DNA from: Pseudomonas sp. UBA1879
Lineage (GTDB): Bacteria; Pseudomonadota; Gammaproteobacteria; Pseudomonadales; Pseudomonadaceae
DNA: 64,000 bases
Assembly: GCF_002338065.1 (NCBI RefSeq)
Contig: NZ_DDHJ01000016.1
Span: 124,001 to 188,000 of the forward strand
Reading direction: 5' to 3'
Both the position numbers and the translations under genes were made by a program. Positions within the stretch are counted from its first letter, which is position 1, and each line of letters opens with the position of its first letter. The notes beneath the pieces were generated by a model. The model had not been told where the DNA came from, ran no database searches, and saw only the letters and a program-made list of their open reading frames with translations. This document shows positions 52,935-61,294 of the stretch, in pieces.

Positions 52935-54104
52935 ATGGCAAAGCGTACTGGCTTTGTATTCAGACGCGACAGCCTTGCTCTTACCATCGCGCAGGGCTTG
53001 ATGGGCGAAGGCTTGCACGATTATTCCTCCGGGCTGTTTTTGGCGGCGCCCCGTCGCACGGGTAAAAGCACATTTCTGCGCGAAGATCTGGTGCCTCAAT
53101 GCCTGAACCAGGATTGGGTGCCGGTCTATGTGGATCTGTGGGCGGATCGGGAGAAGGACCCTGCGAATCTCATCAGCGCAGCCATCGCCGCAGCGTTGGT
53201 CCCCTACGAGAAAGGGATACGTAAGCTCGCCAAATCAGCGGGCCTTGAAAAGCTCAACTTTTTGCGCACGCTTTCCTGGGAGTTCACAAGACCGCAGCTG
53301 CCGCTTGGCGCCACGCTGACGCAGGCGTTGGAGCTGCTGCACAGCGCTGCACAGAAAATGATCGTGTTGATCATCGACGAGGCTCAGCACGCGTTGACCA
53401 GCGAGGCGGGCGTCAATGCCATGTTTGCATTGAAAGCTGCACGCGATGAACTCAACCAAGGGGCTGAGCGCGGTATTGGCGGATTGCGGCTGGTCCTTAC
53501 AGGCTCCAATCGGGACAAGCTGGCGCATCTGGTGTTGAACAAGAACCAGCCGTTCTATGGGTCGAGCATCACGCCGTTTCCGCTGCTGGGCAAAGATTTC
53601 ACCAAGGCATACACCGCCCACCTGAACAGCCATCTGGCGCAAACCAACCAATTTTCTGCGGTCGATATTGACGCTGCGTTTGATTGGGTGGGCCGTCGAC
53701 CTGAAATGCTGCGCACGATCATCGGTGATGTCGCGCTGGAGCTTGGAGAGGCGCAAAACCTCGGCGAATTGCTGCGTGATAGCGCCGAATCGCTGCGCGC
53801 TGGCGTATGGGAAGAGTTTGAAAGCGCCTATAACACGCTGACGCCCCCGCAACGCGGCGTGTTGGAAGTCATGGCTGATCGTGCGCACGACAACCAGCCG
53901 TTTGCGCCGTTTGCCGATGCGACAGTGTTGGCAGTTGGCAAGGCGTTGGAGCGCATGGGCAGTGACGTCGTGCCCGGTACGCAAACCATTCAGGCAGCGA
54001 TCGATTCGTTGCGTGAGAAAGAACTGGTCTGGAAATCGAACCGGGGCGCCTACGCGCTTGAAGACAATGCGTTTGGCGAGTGGTTGAGGCAGCGCAGACC
54101 GTAG
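52935..54104 (+). CDS. Standalone AAA+/STAND-type ATPase (Cdc6/Orc-like P-loop protein)
   Basis: The protein has 389 residues. The P-loop reads APRRTGKST (38-46), with Ala in place of the first Gly, as in some Orc/Cdc6-like ATPases. Walker B is IVLIIDEA (143-150), followed by a sensor-like VLTGSNRDKL (187-196). A helical lid (about 230-300) and a winged-helix-like C-terminus (LTPPQRGVLEVMADRAHD onwards) follow. No partner nuclease, transposase or toxin domain is fused or adjacent. It has its own promoter. Possible roles include DNA-associated stress or defence ATPase; nothing decides. Codon use looks like the host, so it is not obviously recent. Confidence 0.75.
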   Translation: MAKRTGFVFRRDSLALTIAQGLMGEGLHDYSSGLFLAAPRRTGKSTFLREDLVPQCLNQDWVPVYVDLWADREKDPANLISAAIAAALVPYEKGIRKLAKSAGLEKLNFLRTLSWEFTRPQLPLGATLTQALELLHSAAQKMIVLIIDEAQHALTSEAGVNAMFALKAARDELNQGAERGIGGLRLVLTGSNRDKLAHLVLNKNQPFYGSSITPFPLLGKDFTKAYTAHLNSHLAQTNQFSAVDIDAAFDWVGRRPEMLRTIIGDVALELGEAQNLGELLRDSAESLRAGVWEEFESAYNTLTPPQRGVLEVMADRAHDNQPFAPFADATVLAVGKALERMGSDVVPGTQTIQAAIDSLREKELVWKSNRGAYALEDNAFGEWLRQRRP

Positions 54105-54185
54105 CAGCACGCTCGCCGGCGGTAGCGGTCTGTCTGATGTCGATGTACCGACTGACAGAGCCCTGCCGCTGGCAAGCCGTGCTGC
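54102..54185. repeat. REP-like inverted pair (variant)
   Basis: GTAGCAGCACGCTCGCCGGC and its partner CCGCTGGCAAGCCGTGCTGC form imperfect inverted arms around about 45 bases. The element begins inside the stop codon region of the ATPase gene and lies in the convergent gap before the DUF3010 gene. Confidence 0.6.
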
Positions 54186-54197
54186 CGCAGCGGTGTG

Positions 54198-54620
54198 TTA
54201 CTTCAAGCCCTTCATTAACGCCGAACACGCCGCCTTGTACGCCTCATGCTGATACTTGTTCAGCCCCGCAGGCAGGTCGAAAGTGTGCTTCTTCATCTGC
54301 GCATTGATGGTCTGCGGCGACAGCAGCACCACATCGCAGTCATCCAGCAACTGAAAAATCGTCTCGATCTTGAACGTGGTCGGGCCACCCGCAAATTCGC
54401 CTTTTTTGCTGCGCTTTTTGATGGCGATGTGGGTGATGGCGTTTTCATGGATGAAGCTGGAGATCTGACGCGCGAAGGCTTTGACGTTGGCGGCTTCGTC
54501 ATCGTCCTCCAACGCGATTTTTTTGGTCGCCAGCGGCAGATGTTCAGGAGCGCCGGATGCGCGAGTGGCGACGGCGAAAATGGCTTCGCTGCCTTTGATT
54601 TCTACGCCGCAGATGTTCAT
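54198..54620 (-). CDS. DUF3010 family protein
   Basis: This 140-residue soluble protein begins MNICGVEIKGSEAIFAVA, a strand-turn-strand like the first part of an RNase H/actin-type fold, and has the family segments THIAIKKRSKKGEFAGGP and VVLLSPQTINAQMKKHTFDL. It matches the conserved DUF3010 family of Gammaproteobacteria, whose function is unknown. The start is ATG 54620; the frame runs further upstream through a REP pair without support. It is a single gene. Confidence 0.8.
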   Translation of the reverse strand: MNICGVEIKGSEAIFAVATRASGAPEHLPLATKKIALEDDDEAANVKAFARQISSFIHENAITHIAIKKRSKKGEFAGGPTTFKIETIFQLLDDCDVVLLSPQTINAQMKKHTFDLPAGLNKYQHEAYKAACSALMKGLK

Positions 54621-54645
54621 GTGCAAGCCTTGGAGTCGGAGATGA

Positions 54646-54733
54646 TGGGGAGTTTGCTGCTGGCGACTGCGTCCTGTCAGACACCTCTTGAGCGCCTGAA
54701 ACTGCTGATTCGCCAGCAGACTGACTCCCACAG
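54646..54733. repeat. Degenerate REP pair
   Basis: GGGAGTTTGCTGCTGGCGAC and TTCGCCAGCAGACTGACTCC followed by CAC are diverged inverted arms of the family at 938, around about 45 bases. It lies upstream of the DUF3010 gene. Confidence 0.6.
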
Positions 54734-54778
54734 GGTGCCTGCCGCCATTGCTGGGTCAGGCACATAAGATGTGAGGTT

Positions 54779-55183
54779 TTATTCAGACTGCGCGATGCTT
54801 TCCAGGTACTCGGAGCGCTCGTCGCTCATGCGCGCCAGGCAGTCGTTCTGCCCGATGTTGAATTCTTTGGTGCCGGGTTTGGCAGGGAATACTTCCACAG
54901 CGCAGTCGGCGTCGCGCAGTTTTTTCCAGGCATCCTGAGCCGTTTTCAGCTTGGCGATAAACTCGTTGGCCTGCGCCTTATTGGCGCCGAATTGAGTGTT
55001 CACCCGTTCTTGCAGGTTGCCGAAGTTCTCATCCAGCAGCTTGACGGCGGTGTCGCGGCTGTACACGGAACATTCCAGAGTCTGTTTGTCTTCGTCCACG
55101 CCGTCGCAAGGGGTTGCGTCCGGATTTGCCGCCGCGTGAGCGCCTGTCGCGAATAGAGCCAGAGCCAGAAAAATCGTCTTCAT
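54779..55183 (-). CDS. DUF1311/LprI-like periplasmic protein
   Basis: The protein has 134 residues. Residues 1-18 are a signal peptide (LALALFATGAHAAA). The mature part has four cysteines (DATPCDGVDEDKQTLECSVY, RDADCAVEV, GQNDCLARMSDERSEYLESI) and the helical LEDENF/NLQERVNTQF region of DUF1311 proteins, some of which inhibit lysozyme (LprI). The role here is unproven. The start is ATG 55183; a longer open frame upstream overlaps the opposite-strand dipeptidase gene and is an artefact. It is divergent from the dipeptidase gene. Confidence 0.78.
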   Translation of the reverse strand: MKTIFLALALFATGAHAAANPDATPCDGVDEDKQTLECSVYSRDTAVKLLDENFGNLQERVNTQFGANKAQANEFIAKLKTAQDAWKKLRDADCAVEVFPAKPGTKEFNIGQNDCLARMSDERSEYLESIAQSE

Positions 55184-55411
55184 TGGGGTTTCCCGATTCA
55201 GTGATGCTGAGGATTCTCGCCCAAGCGCGCGGCAAAGAACAGTTATCAAACGCAGGCGGCAGAAGCTGGCCGTCAGCCTATGTCGTTTCTTGACGCTTTC
55301 GGCAATTCCCCTGTCGTTTTTGCACCCGGCTCCTCCGACCCTACGGCATATGCTGGCCCCAAAGCGCCGGCAGACGTTTCGGTGCGTGATTAACCTAGAG
55401 GGGACAGCCTG

Positions 55412-56389
55412 ATGAGCCCGGCCGAATTGCACGCAGACAGCATCGTTATCGACGGTCTGATCATTGCCAAATGGAACCGTGAGCTGTTTGAAGACATGCG
55501 CAAAGGTGGCCTGACCATGGCCAACTGCACAGTGTCGGTGTGGGAAGGCTTCAAGCAGACGGTCGACAGCATCGCTGCGAGCCAGAAGCTGATTCGCGAG
55601 AACAGCGACCTGGTGATTCAGGTGCGCAACACCGCTGACATTCGCAAGGCGAAAGAGCTGGGCAAGACCGGCATCCTGTTCGGCTTCCAGAACGCCCACG
55701 CCTTCGAAGACCAAATTGGCTATGTCGAGATCTTCAAGCAGCTGGGCGTGGGCATCGTGCAGATGTGCTACAACACCCAGAACCTTGTCGGCACTGGTTG
55801 CTACGAGCGCGACGGCGGCCTGTCGGGTTTCGGCCGTGAAATCGTCGCGGAAATGAACCGCGTCGGCATCATGTGCGACCTGTCCCACGTCGGGTCTAAA
55901 ACGTCTGAAGAAGTCATCCTCGAATCGAAGAAGCCAGTGACCTATTCCCACTGCCTGCCTTCGGGTCTGAAAGAACACCCTCGCAACAAATCCGATGCTG
56001 AACTCAAGTTCATCGCTGACCACGGCGGTTTTGTCGGCGTGACCATGTTCGCGCCGTTCCTGGCCAAGGGCATTGATTCGACCATCGACGACTACGCCGA
56101 AGCCATCGAATACGTGATGAACATCGTCGGCGAAGACGCCATCGGCATCGGCACCGACTTCACTCAGGGGCATGGCCAGGAATTCTTCGAATACCTGACC
56201 CACGACAAGGGCTACGCCCGCCGTCTGACCAACTTCGGCAAGATCATTAACCCGCTGGGTATCCGCACCGTCGGCGAATTCCCGAACCTGACCGAAACCC
56301 TGCTCAAACGCGGCCATTCTGAACGTGTCGTGCGCAAGATCATGGGCGAGAACTGGGTCCGCGTATTGGGCGATGTCTGGGGCGAATAA
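55412..56389 (+). CDS. Membrane dipeptidase-family amidohydrolase of the dgc operon
   Basis: This 325-residue protein of the renal dipeptidase/peptidase M19 family has HADSIVIDGLIIAKWN at the start (metal-binding HxD), FGFQNAHAFEDQIGYVEIFK, LSHVGSKTSEEVILESKKPV with a metal His, and the C-terminal GIGTDFTQGHGQEF. It is the first gene of the conserved cluster dipeptidase-DUF5943-dgcA-dgcB-ETF, which handles dimethylglycine. Its substrate is not known; a dipeptide-like or N-methylated compound is possible. The start is ATG 55412 after AGAGGGGAC. The 228 bases upstream should hold the promoter, probably controlled by a GbdR-type regulator. Confidence 0.87.
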   Translation: MSPAELHADSIVIDGLIIAKWNRELFEDMRKGGLTMANCTVSVWEGFKQTVDSIAASQKLIRENSDLVIQVRNTADIRKAKELGKTGILFGFQNAHAFEDQIGYVEIFKQLGVGIVQMCYNTQNLVGTGCYERDGGLSGFGREIVAEMNRVGIMCDLSHVGSKTSEEVILESKKPVTYSHCLPSGLKEHPRNKSDAELKFIADHGGFVGVTMFAPFLAKGIDSTIDDYAEAIEYVMNIVGEDAIGIGTDFTQGHGQEFFEYLTHDKGYARRLTNFGKIINPLGIRTVGEFPNLTETLLKRGHSERVVRKIMGENWVRVLGDVWGE

Positions 56390-56466
56390 GCCGTAGAACA
56401 CTGAATTTCTCCCTCTCCCGTCCGCGGAGAGGGCATCCGACCAAATTTTTCTGGAGTTGAGTTTCC

Positions 56467-56997
56467 ATGGCCAAGATCGCCCCGCAATTGCCAATCGAAG
56501 TCGACAGCGAGACCGGTGTCTGGACCTCCGATGCTTTGCCAATGCTGTACGTGCCTCGTCATTTCTTCGTCAACAACCACATGGGCATCGAAGAAGTGCT
56601 GGGCGCCGAAGCCTACGCCGAAATCCTCTACAAGGCGGGTTACAAGTCCGCCTGGCACTGGTGTGAAAAAGAAGCCGAGTGCCATGGCATCGAGGGCGTC
56701 GCGGTGTTTGAGCACTACATGAATCGCCTGTCGCAGCGCGGCTGGGGCCTGTTCAAGATCCAGGAAATCGACCTGGACAAAGGCACCGCCAGCGTCAAGC
56801 TCGAGCACTCAGCGTTCGTTTACGTGTACGGAAAAGTCGGTCGCAAGGTCGATTACATGTTCACAGGCTGGTTCGCGGGCGCCATGGACCAGATTCTCGC
56901 TGCCAAAGGCAGTTCCGTTCGCACGGTAGCCGAACAGGTTTATGGCGGATCGGAAGAGGGCCACGAAGATGGCCTGTTCGTCGTAAACCCTATTTAA
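56467..56997 (+). CDS. DUF5943 protein of the dgc operon
   Basis: This 176-residue soluble protein contains LPMLYVPRHFFVNNHMGIEE, KSAWHWCEKEAECHGIEGVA and a VEHSAFVYVYGKVGRKVDYM-like segment (LEHSAFVYVYGKVGRKVDYM), which resemble V4R-type (4-vinyl reductase-like) small-molecule-binding domains. It always accompanies dgcAB as far as I remember. Function unknown; a chaperone or binding protein for the demethylase is a reasonable guess. The start is ATG 56467 with CTGGAGTTGAG upstream. Confidence 0.8.
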   Translation: MAKIAPQLPIEVDSETGVWTSDALPMLYVPRHFFVNNHMGIEEVLGAEAYAEILYKAGYKSAWHWCEKEAECHGIEGVAVFEHYMNRLSQRGWGLFKIQEIDLDKGTASVKLEHSAFVYVYGKVGRKVDYMFTGWFAGAMDQILAAKGSSVRTVAEQVYGGSEEGHEDGLFVVNPI

Positions 56998-57018
56998 ACC
57001 GAGCCGTTTTAAAGCGTC

Positions 57019-57135
57019 GCGAGCGAAGGCCAGGCAAGGCGAACTCAAGCGAGAAAGCGGAGTTGACTTTAGTCAATGAGCATTTCGAGTTTGAGTTCAA
57101 CGCAGCATCGCCGAGCGCAGCAGCTTTCTTTCGTC
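57019..57135. repeat. Long imperfect palindrome between the DUF5943 gene and dgcA
   Basis: The 152-base gap centres on the perfect palindrome TTGACTTTAGTCAA (57063-57076). Around it GAACTCAA (57041-57048) pairs with TTGAGTTC (57091-57098), with unpaired bases between, and looser pairing continues to AGCGAAGG/CTTTCTTTCG. It differs from the REP families in the window. As RNA it would fold into a long hairpin just before the dgcA ribosome site. Confidence 0.65.
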
Positions 57136-57149
57136 TTGAGGAGTTAGAA

Positions 57150-59210
57150 ATGGCTTTCGAAGCAATGTTTCAGCCGATTCAGATCGGCAAACTGACAATC
57201 CGCAATCGCGTCCTCAGTACCGCGCACGCCGAGGTTTATGCCACCGATGGCGGCATGACCACCGACCGTTACGTGAAGTATTACGAGGAGAAAGCCAAAG
57301 GCGGCATCGGCCTGGCCATTTGTGGCGGCTCTTCCAGCGTGGCGATCGACAGCCCGCAAAGCTGGTGGAAGTCGGTCAACCTGGCCACCGACAAGATCAT
57401 CCCGCACTTCCAGAATCTCGCAGACGCCATGCACAAGCATGGCGCCAAGATCATGATCCAGATTACCCACATGGGCCGTCGTTCCCGTTGGGACGGCGAC
57501 CACTGGCCGACGCTGATGTCGCCATCGGGGATCCGCGAGCCTGTGCACCGCGCGACGTGCAAGACCATCGAGCCGGAAGAGATCTGGCGCGTGATCGGCA
57601 ACTACGCCAGCGCTGCCGCTCGCGCCAAGGCCGGTGGCCTGGACGGCGTGGAACTGTCGGCCGTGCACCAGCACATGATCGACCAGTTCTGGAGCCCGCG
57701 CGTCAACAAGCGTACGGACGAGTGGGGCGGCAGCTTCGAAAACCGTATGCGTTTCGGTCTGGAAGTGATCAAGGCTGTGCGTAAGGAAGTCGGTCCCGAC
57801 TTCTGCGTGGGCCTGCGTATCTGTGGTGACGAGTTTCACCCGGACGGTCTCAGCCATGAAGACATGAAAGAGATCGCCAAGTATTACGACCAGACCGGCA
57901 TGATCGACTTCATCGGTGTGGTGGGCTCGGGGTGCGACACGCACAACACCCTGGCCAACGTGATCCCCAATATGAGCTATCCACCGGAGCCATTTCTGCA
58001 CCTGGCGGCCGGTATCAAGGAAGTGGTCAAGGCGCCGGTTTTGCACGCGCAGAACATCAAGGACCCGAACCAGGCCACGCGTATTCTGGAAGGCGGTTAC
58101 GTCGACATGGTCGGCATGACCCGCGCGCACATCGCCGACCCGCACCTGATCACCAAGATCAAAATGGGTCAGGTCGACCAGATTCGTCAGTGCGTCGGTG
58201 CCAACTACTGCATCGATCGCCAGTATCAGGGTCTGGACGTGCTGTGCATCCAGAACGCCGCGACCTCCCGTGAATACATGGGTGTGCCGCACATCATCGA
58301 GAAAACCACCGGCGTGAAACGCAAAGTGGTGATCGTCGGCGCCGGTCCTGCCGGGATGGAAGCAGCGCGTGTGTCGGCTGAGCGCGGCCACGACGTGACC
58401 CTGTTCGAGAAGAAGGACGCGATTGGCGGCCAGATCACCACGGCCTCGAAGGCGCCGCAGCGTGACCAGATCGCCGGTATCACCCGCTGGTATCAGCTGG
58501 AACTGGCGCGCCTGAAAGTGGATCTGCGTCTGGGCACCGCTGCTGATGTCGCCACCATTCGCGACCTGCGTCCTGATGTGGTGGTGCTGGCGGTGGGCGG
58601 CCACCCGTTCATCGAGCAGAACGAGCACTGGGGCGCGGCGGAAGGCTTGGTGGTCAGCAGCTGGGACGTGCTGGACGGCAAAGTTGCACCGGCCAAGAAC
58701 GTGCTGGTCTACGACACCATCTGTGAATTCACCGGGATGTCGGTGGCCGATTTCATGGCCGACAAAGGCAGCCAGGTGGAGATCGTCACCGACGACATCA
58801 AGCCGGGCGTGGCCATGGGCGGCACGTCGTTCCCGACGTACTACCGCAGCATGTACCCGAAAGAAATCATCATGACCGGCGACATGATGCTGGAGAAGGT
58901 CTACCGCGAAGGCGACAAGTTGGTGGCGGTCCTGGAAAACGAGTACACCGGCGCCAAAGAGGAGCGGGTGATCGACCAGGTGGTGATCGAGAACGGCGTG
59001 CGTCCTGACGAAGAGCTGTACTACGGCTTGAAAGAGGATTCGCGCAACAAGGGCCAGATCGACATCGACGCCCTGTTCGCGATCCAGCCACAGCCGCTGT
59101 TGAGCCAGGCGGGTGATGGGTACCTGCTGTACCGCATCGGCGACTGCGTGGCGCAGCGTAATACCCATGCTGCGATCTACGACGCACTGCGGCTGTGTAA
59201 AGACTTCTAA
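57150..59210 (+). CDS. dgcA: DgcA, dimethylglycine demethylase/dehydrogenase subunit A
   Basis: This 686-residue flavoprotein is built like trimethylamine dehydrogenase: an N-terminal Old-Yellow-Enzyme TIM barrel (PIQIGKLTIRNRVLSTAHAE, MIQITHMGRRS, GVELSAVHQHMIDQFWSPR), an Fe-S segment at 348-366 and a C-terminal dinucleotide-binding half (VVIVGAGPAGMEAARVSAER, about 392-411). It oxidatively demethylates dimethylglycine to sarcosine and passes electrons to DgcB and the ETF. The Fe-S segment has Cys348, Cys354 and Cys366, but the expected second Cys is Ala351. The start is ATG 57150 after GAGGAGTTAG. Confidence 0.93.
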   Translation: MAFEAMFQPIQIGKLTIRNRVLSTAHAEVYATDGGMTTDRYVKYYEEKAKGGIGLAICGGSSSVAIDSPQSWWKSVNLATDKIIPHFQNLADAMHKHGAKIMIQITHMGRRSRWDGDHWPTLMSPSGIREPVHRATCKTIEPEEIWRVIGNYASAAARAKAGGLDGVELSAVHQHMIDQFWSPRVNKRTDEWGGSFENRMRFGLEVIKAVRKEVGPDFCVGLRICGDEFHPDGLSHEDMKEIAKYYDQTGMIDFIGVVGSGCDTHNTLANVIPNMSYPPEPFLHLAAGIKEVVKAPVLHAQNIKDPNQATRILEGGYVDMVGMTRAHIADPHLITKIKMGQVDQIRQCVGANYCIDRQYQGLDVLCIQNAATSREYMGVPHIIEKTTGVKRKVVIVGAGPAGMEAARVSAERGHDVTLFEKKDAIGGQITTASKAPQRDQIAGITRWYQLELARLKVDLRLGTAADVATIRDLRPDVVVLAVGGHPFIEQNEHWGAAEGLVVSSWDVLDGKVAPAKNVLVYDTICEFTGMSVADFMADKGSQVEIVTDDIKPGVAMGGTSFPTYYRSMYPKEIIMTGDMMLEKVYREGDKLVAVLENEYTGAKEERVIDQVVIENGVRPDEELYYGLKEDSRNKGQIDIDALFAIQPQPLLSQAGDGYLLYRIGDCVAQRNTHAAIYDALRLCKDF

Positions 59211-59221
59211 GCCAAACCTCC

Positions 59222-59311
59222 TGTGGGAGCCGGCTTGCTGGCGAAGAACGATAACGCGGAACGACACATACACCGCGTTGCCCGGTTCGCCAGCAAGCCG
59301 GCTCCCACAAG
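59222..59311. repeat. REP pair between dgcA and dgcB
   Basis: TGTGGGAGCCGGCTTGCTGG and CGCCAGCAAGCCGGCTCCCA are exact inverted arms (extended by CGAA/TTCG), about 45 bases apart, inside the operon. This is the most perfect member of the family at 938. Confidence 0.92.
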
Positions 59312-59347
59312 GCCCTAGCAAGACCCGAGGTCTTTTGGGAGCTCCAC

Positions 59348-61294
59348 ATGTTAAGCACTCTTCTTCCAATCCTGCTGTTCGCCGCCCTGGGTCTCGCGAT
59401 CCTCGGCGCCTTGCGGCGGGCTGCCATGTGGCGCAACGGGCGTGCGTCCAAAGTCGATCTGCTGGGCGGACTGCTGGCGATGCCCAAGCGCTACATGGTC
59501 GATCTTCACCACGTGGTCGCGCGGGACAAATACATCGCCAACACCCACGTCGCTACGGCGGGTGGCGCGGTGGCGTCGATCATTCTGGCGATTCTGGTCC
59601 ACGGTTTTGGCCTGCATAACCGCATCCTCGGTTACGCGCTGTTGCTGATGTCGGCGGCGATGTTCGTCGGTGCCATCTTCATGTACCTGCGTCGACGCAA
59701 CCCGCCAAGCCGTTTGTCGAGAGGCCCGTGGATGCGCCTGCCGAAAAGCCTGCTAGCGTTTTCCGGTTCGTTCTTCCTCGTGACCTTGCCGGTCGCGGGT
59801 ATTCTCCCGGAAAACTTCGGTGGCTGGCTGTTGGCAATCATCCTGGGGATCGGCGTGCTGTGGGGCGTTTCCGAATTGTTCTTCGGCATGACCTGGGGCG
59901 GCCCCATGAAACACGCCTTCGCCGGGGCCCTGCACTTGGCGTGGCACCGACGCGCTGAACGCTTTGGCGGTGGTCGCTCCACAGGTTTGAAGCCGCTCAA
60001 CCTTGCAGACCCGACTGCGCCGCTGGGCGTGGAAAAACCTAAAGACTTCACGTGGAACCAGTTGCTCGGCTTCGATGCCTGCGTGCAGTGCGGTAAGTGC
60101 GAAGCCGCGTGCCCGGCGTTCGCCGCGGGCCAGCCGTTGAACCCGAAAAAGCTGATTCAGGATATGGTCGTCGGTCTGGCGGGCGGCACAGACGCCAACT
60201 TTGCAGGCAGCCCGTATCCAGGGAAGCCGATCGGCGAACACGGCGGCAACCCGCATCAGCCGATCGTCAACGGTCTGGTCGATGCTGAAACCCTGTGGTC
60301 GTGCACCACCTGCCGCGCCTGCGTGGAAGAGTGCCCGATGATGATCGAGCACGTTGACGCTATCGTCGACATGCGTCGCCACTTGACCCTGGAAAAAGGC
60401 GCGACCCCTAACAAGGGTGCCGAGGTCCTGGAAAACCTCATCGCCACCGACAATCCGGGCGGTTTTGCACCGGGCGGCCGGATGAACTGGGCAGCTGATT
60501 TAAACCTCAGTTTGATGAGCGAGAAGAAAACGACCGACGTGCTGTTCTGGGTCGGTGATGGCGCGTTCGACATGCGCAATCAGCGCACCCTGCGCGCGTT
60601 TGTCAAAGTCTTGAAGGCGGCCAGGGTCGACTTCGCGGTCTTGGGCCTTGAGGAGCGTGACAGCGGCGACGTCGCCCGTCGTCTGGGTGATGAAGCGACC
60701 TTTCAGATGCTCGCCAAACGCAATATTCAGACGCTGTCCAAGTACAGCTTCAAGCGCATCGTCACCTGCGACCCGCACAGCTTCCATGTGCTGAAAAACG
60801 AATACGGCGCTTTCGACGGCAACTACTTCGTGCAGCACCACAGCACCTACATGTCCGAGCTGATTGGCGATGGCGCGCTGAGCCTGGGCCAACACAAAGG
60901 CTCAAGCGTGACCTATCACGATCCGTGCTACCTGGGCCGTTACAACGGCGAGTACGAGGCGCCGCGTCAGGTGCTCAAGGCGCTGGGCATCGAGGTCAAG
61001 GAAATGCAGCGTTCCGGTTTCCGCTCCCGTTGCTGCGGCGGCGGTGGCGGCGCGCCGATCACGGACATTCCGGGCAAACAGCGGATTCCCGACATGCGCA
61101 TGGAAGACATCCGCGAAACCGGCGCCGAGCTGGTGGCTGTGGGTTGTCCACAATGCACCGCGATGTTGGAAGGCGTGGTCGAACCTCGGCCGATGATCAA
61201 AGACATTGCCGAACTGGTGGCCGATGCATTGCTTGAAGACGCAGCGCCAGTCAAATCGGCGCCTGCCAAACGTGAACCTGCGGAGGCGCATTGA
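59348..61294 (+). CDS. dgcB: DgcB, dimethylglycine demethylase subunit B (membrane Fe-S protein)
   Basis: The protein has 648 residues. It has about five N-terminal membrane helices (1-200), then two [4Fe-4S] ferredoxin motifs (CVQCGKCEAACP and CTTCRACVEECP) and two CCG-type cysteine-rich domains (HDPCYLGRYNGEYEAPRQVL; RSRCCGGGGGAP; VGCPQCTAMLEG). This is the layout of heterodisulfide reductase-like electron carriers that accept electrons from flavoproteins. It would link DgcA to the ETF and the quinone pool. The stop overlaps the next ATG by one base. A Lys/Ala/Pro-rich end (SAPAKREPAEAH) is short. Confidence 0.92.
   Translation: MLSTLLPILLFAALGLAILGALRRAAMWRNGRASKVDLLGGLLAMPKRYMVDLHHVVARDKYIANTHVATAGGAVASIILAILVHGFGLHNRILGYALLLMSAAMFVGAIFMYLRRRNPPSRLSRGPWMRLPKSLLAFSGSFFLVTLPVAGILPENFGGWLLAIILGIGVLWGVSELFFGMTWGGPMKHAFAGALHLAWHRRAERFGGGRSTGLKPLNLADPTAPLGVEKPKDFTWNQLLGFDACVQCGKCEAACPAFAAGQPLNPKKLIQDMVVGLAGGTDANFAGSPYPGKPIGEHGGNPHQPIVNGLVDAETLWSCTTCRACVEECPMMIEHVDAIVDMRRHLTLEKGATPNKGAEVLENLIATDNPGGFAPGGRMNWAADLNLSLMSEKKTTDVLFWVGDGAFDMRNQRTLRAFVKVLKAARVDFAVLGLEERDSGDVARRLGDEATFQMLAKRNIQTLSKYSFKRIVTCDPHSFHVLKNEYGAFDGNYFVQHHSTYMSELIGDGALSLGQHKGSSVTYHDPCYLGRYNGEYEAPRQVLKALGIEVKEMQRSGFRSRCCGGGGGAPITDIPGKQRIPDMRMEDIRETGAELVAVGCPQCTAMLEGVVEPRPMIKDIAELVADALLEDAAPVKSAPAKREPAEAH

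Noticed and set aside
54779..56542. A 587-codon minus-strand frame covering the LprI-like gene and the dipeptidase region
   Set aside because: Only the last 134 codons, with a signal peptide and DUF1311 features, are real; the rest is antisense to the dipeptidase gene.
57144..59369. A 741-codon open frame antisense to dgcA
   Set aside because: It is a mirror of GC-rich codon use in dgcA, has His/Val/Asp-heavy composition without domains, and dgcA is beyond doubt.
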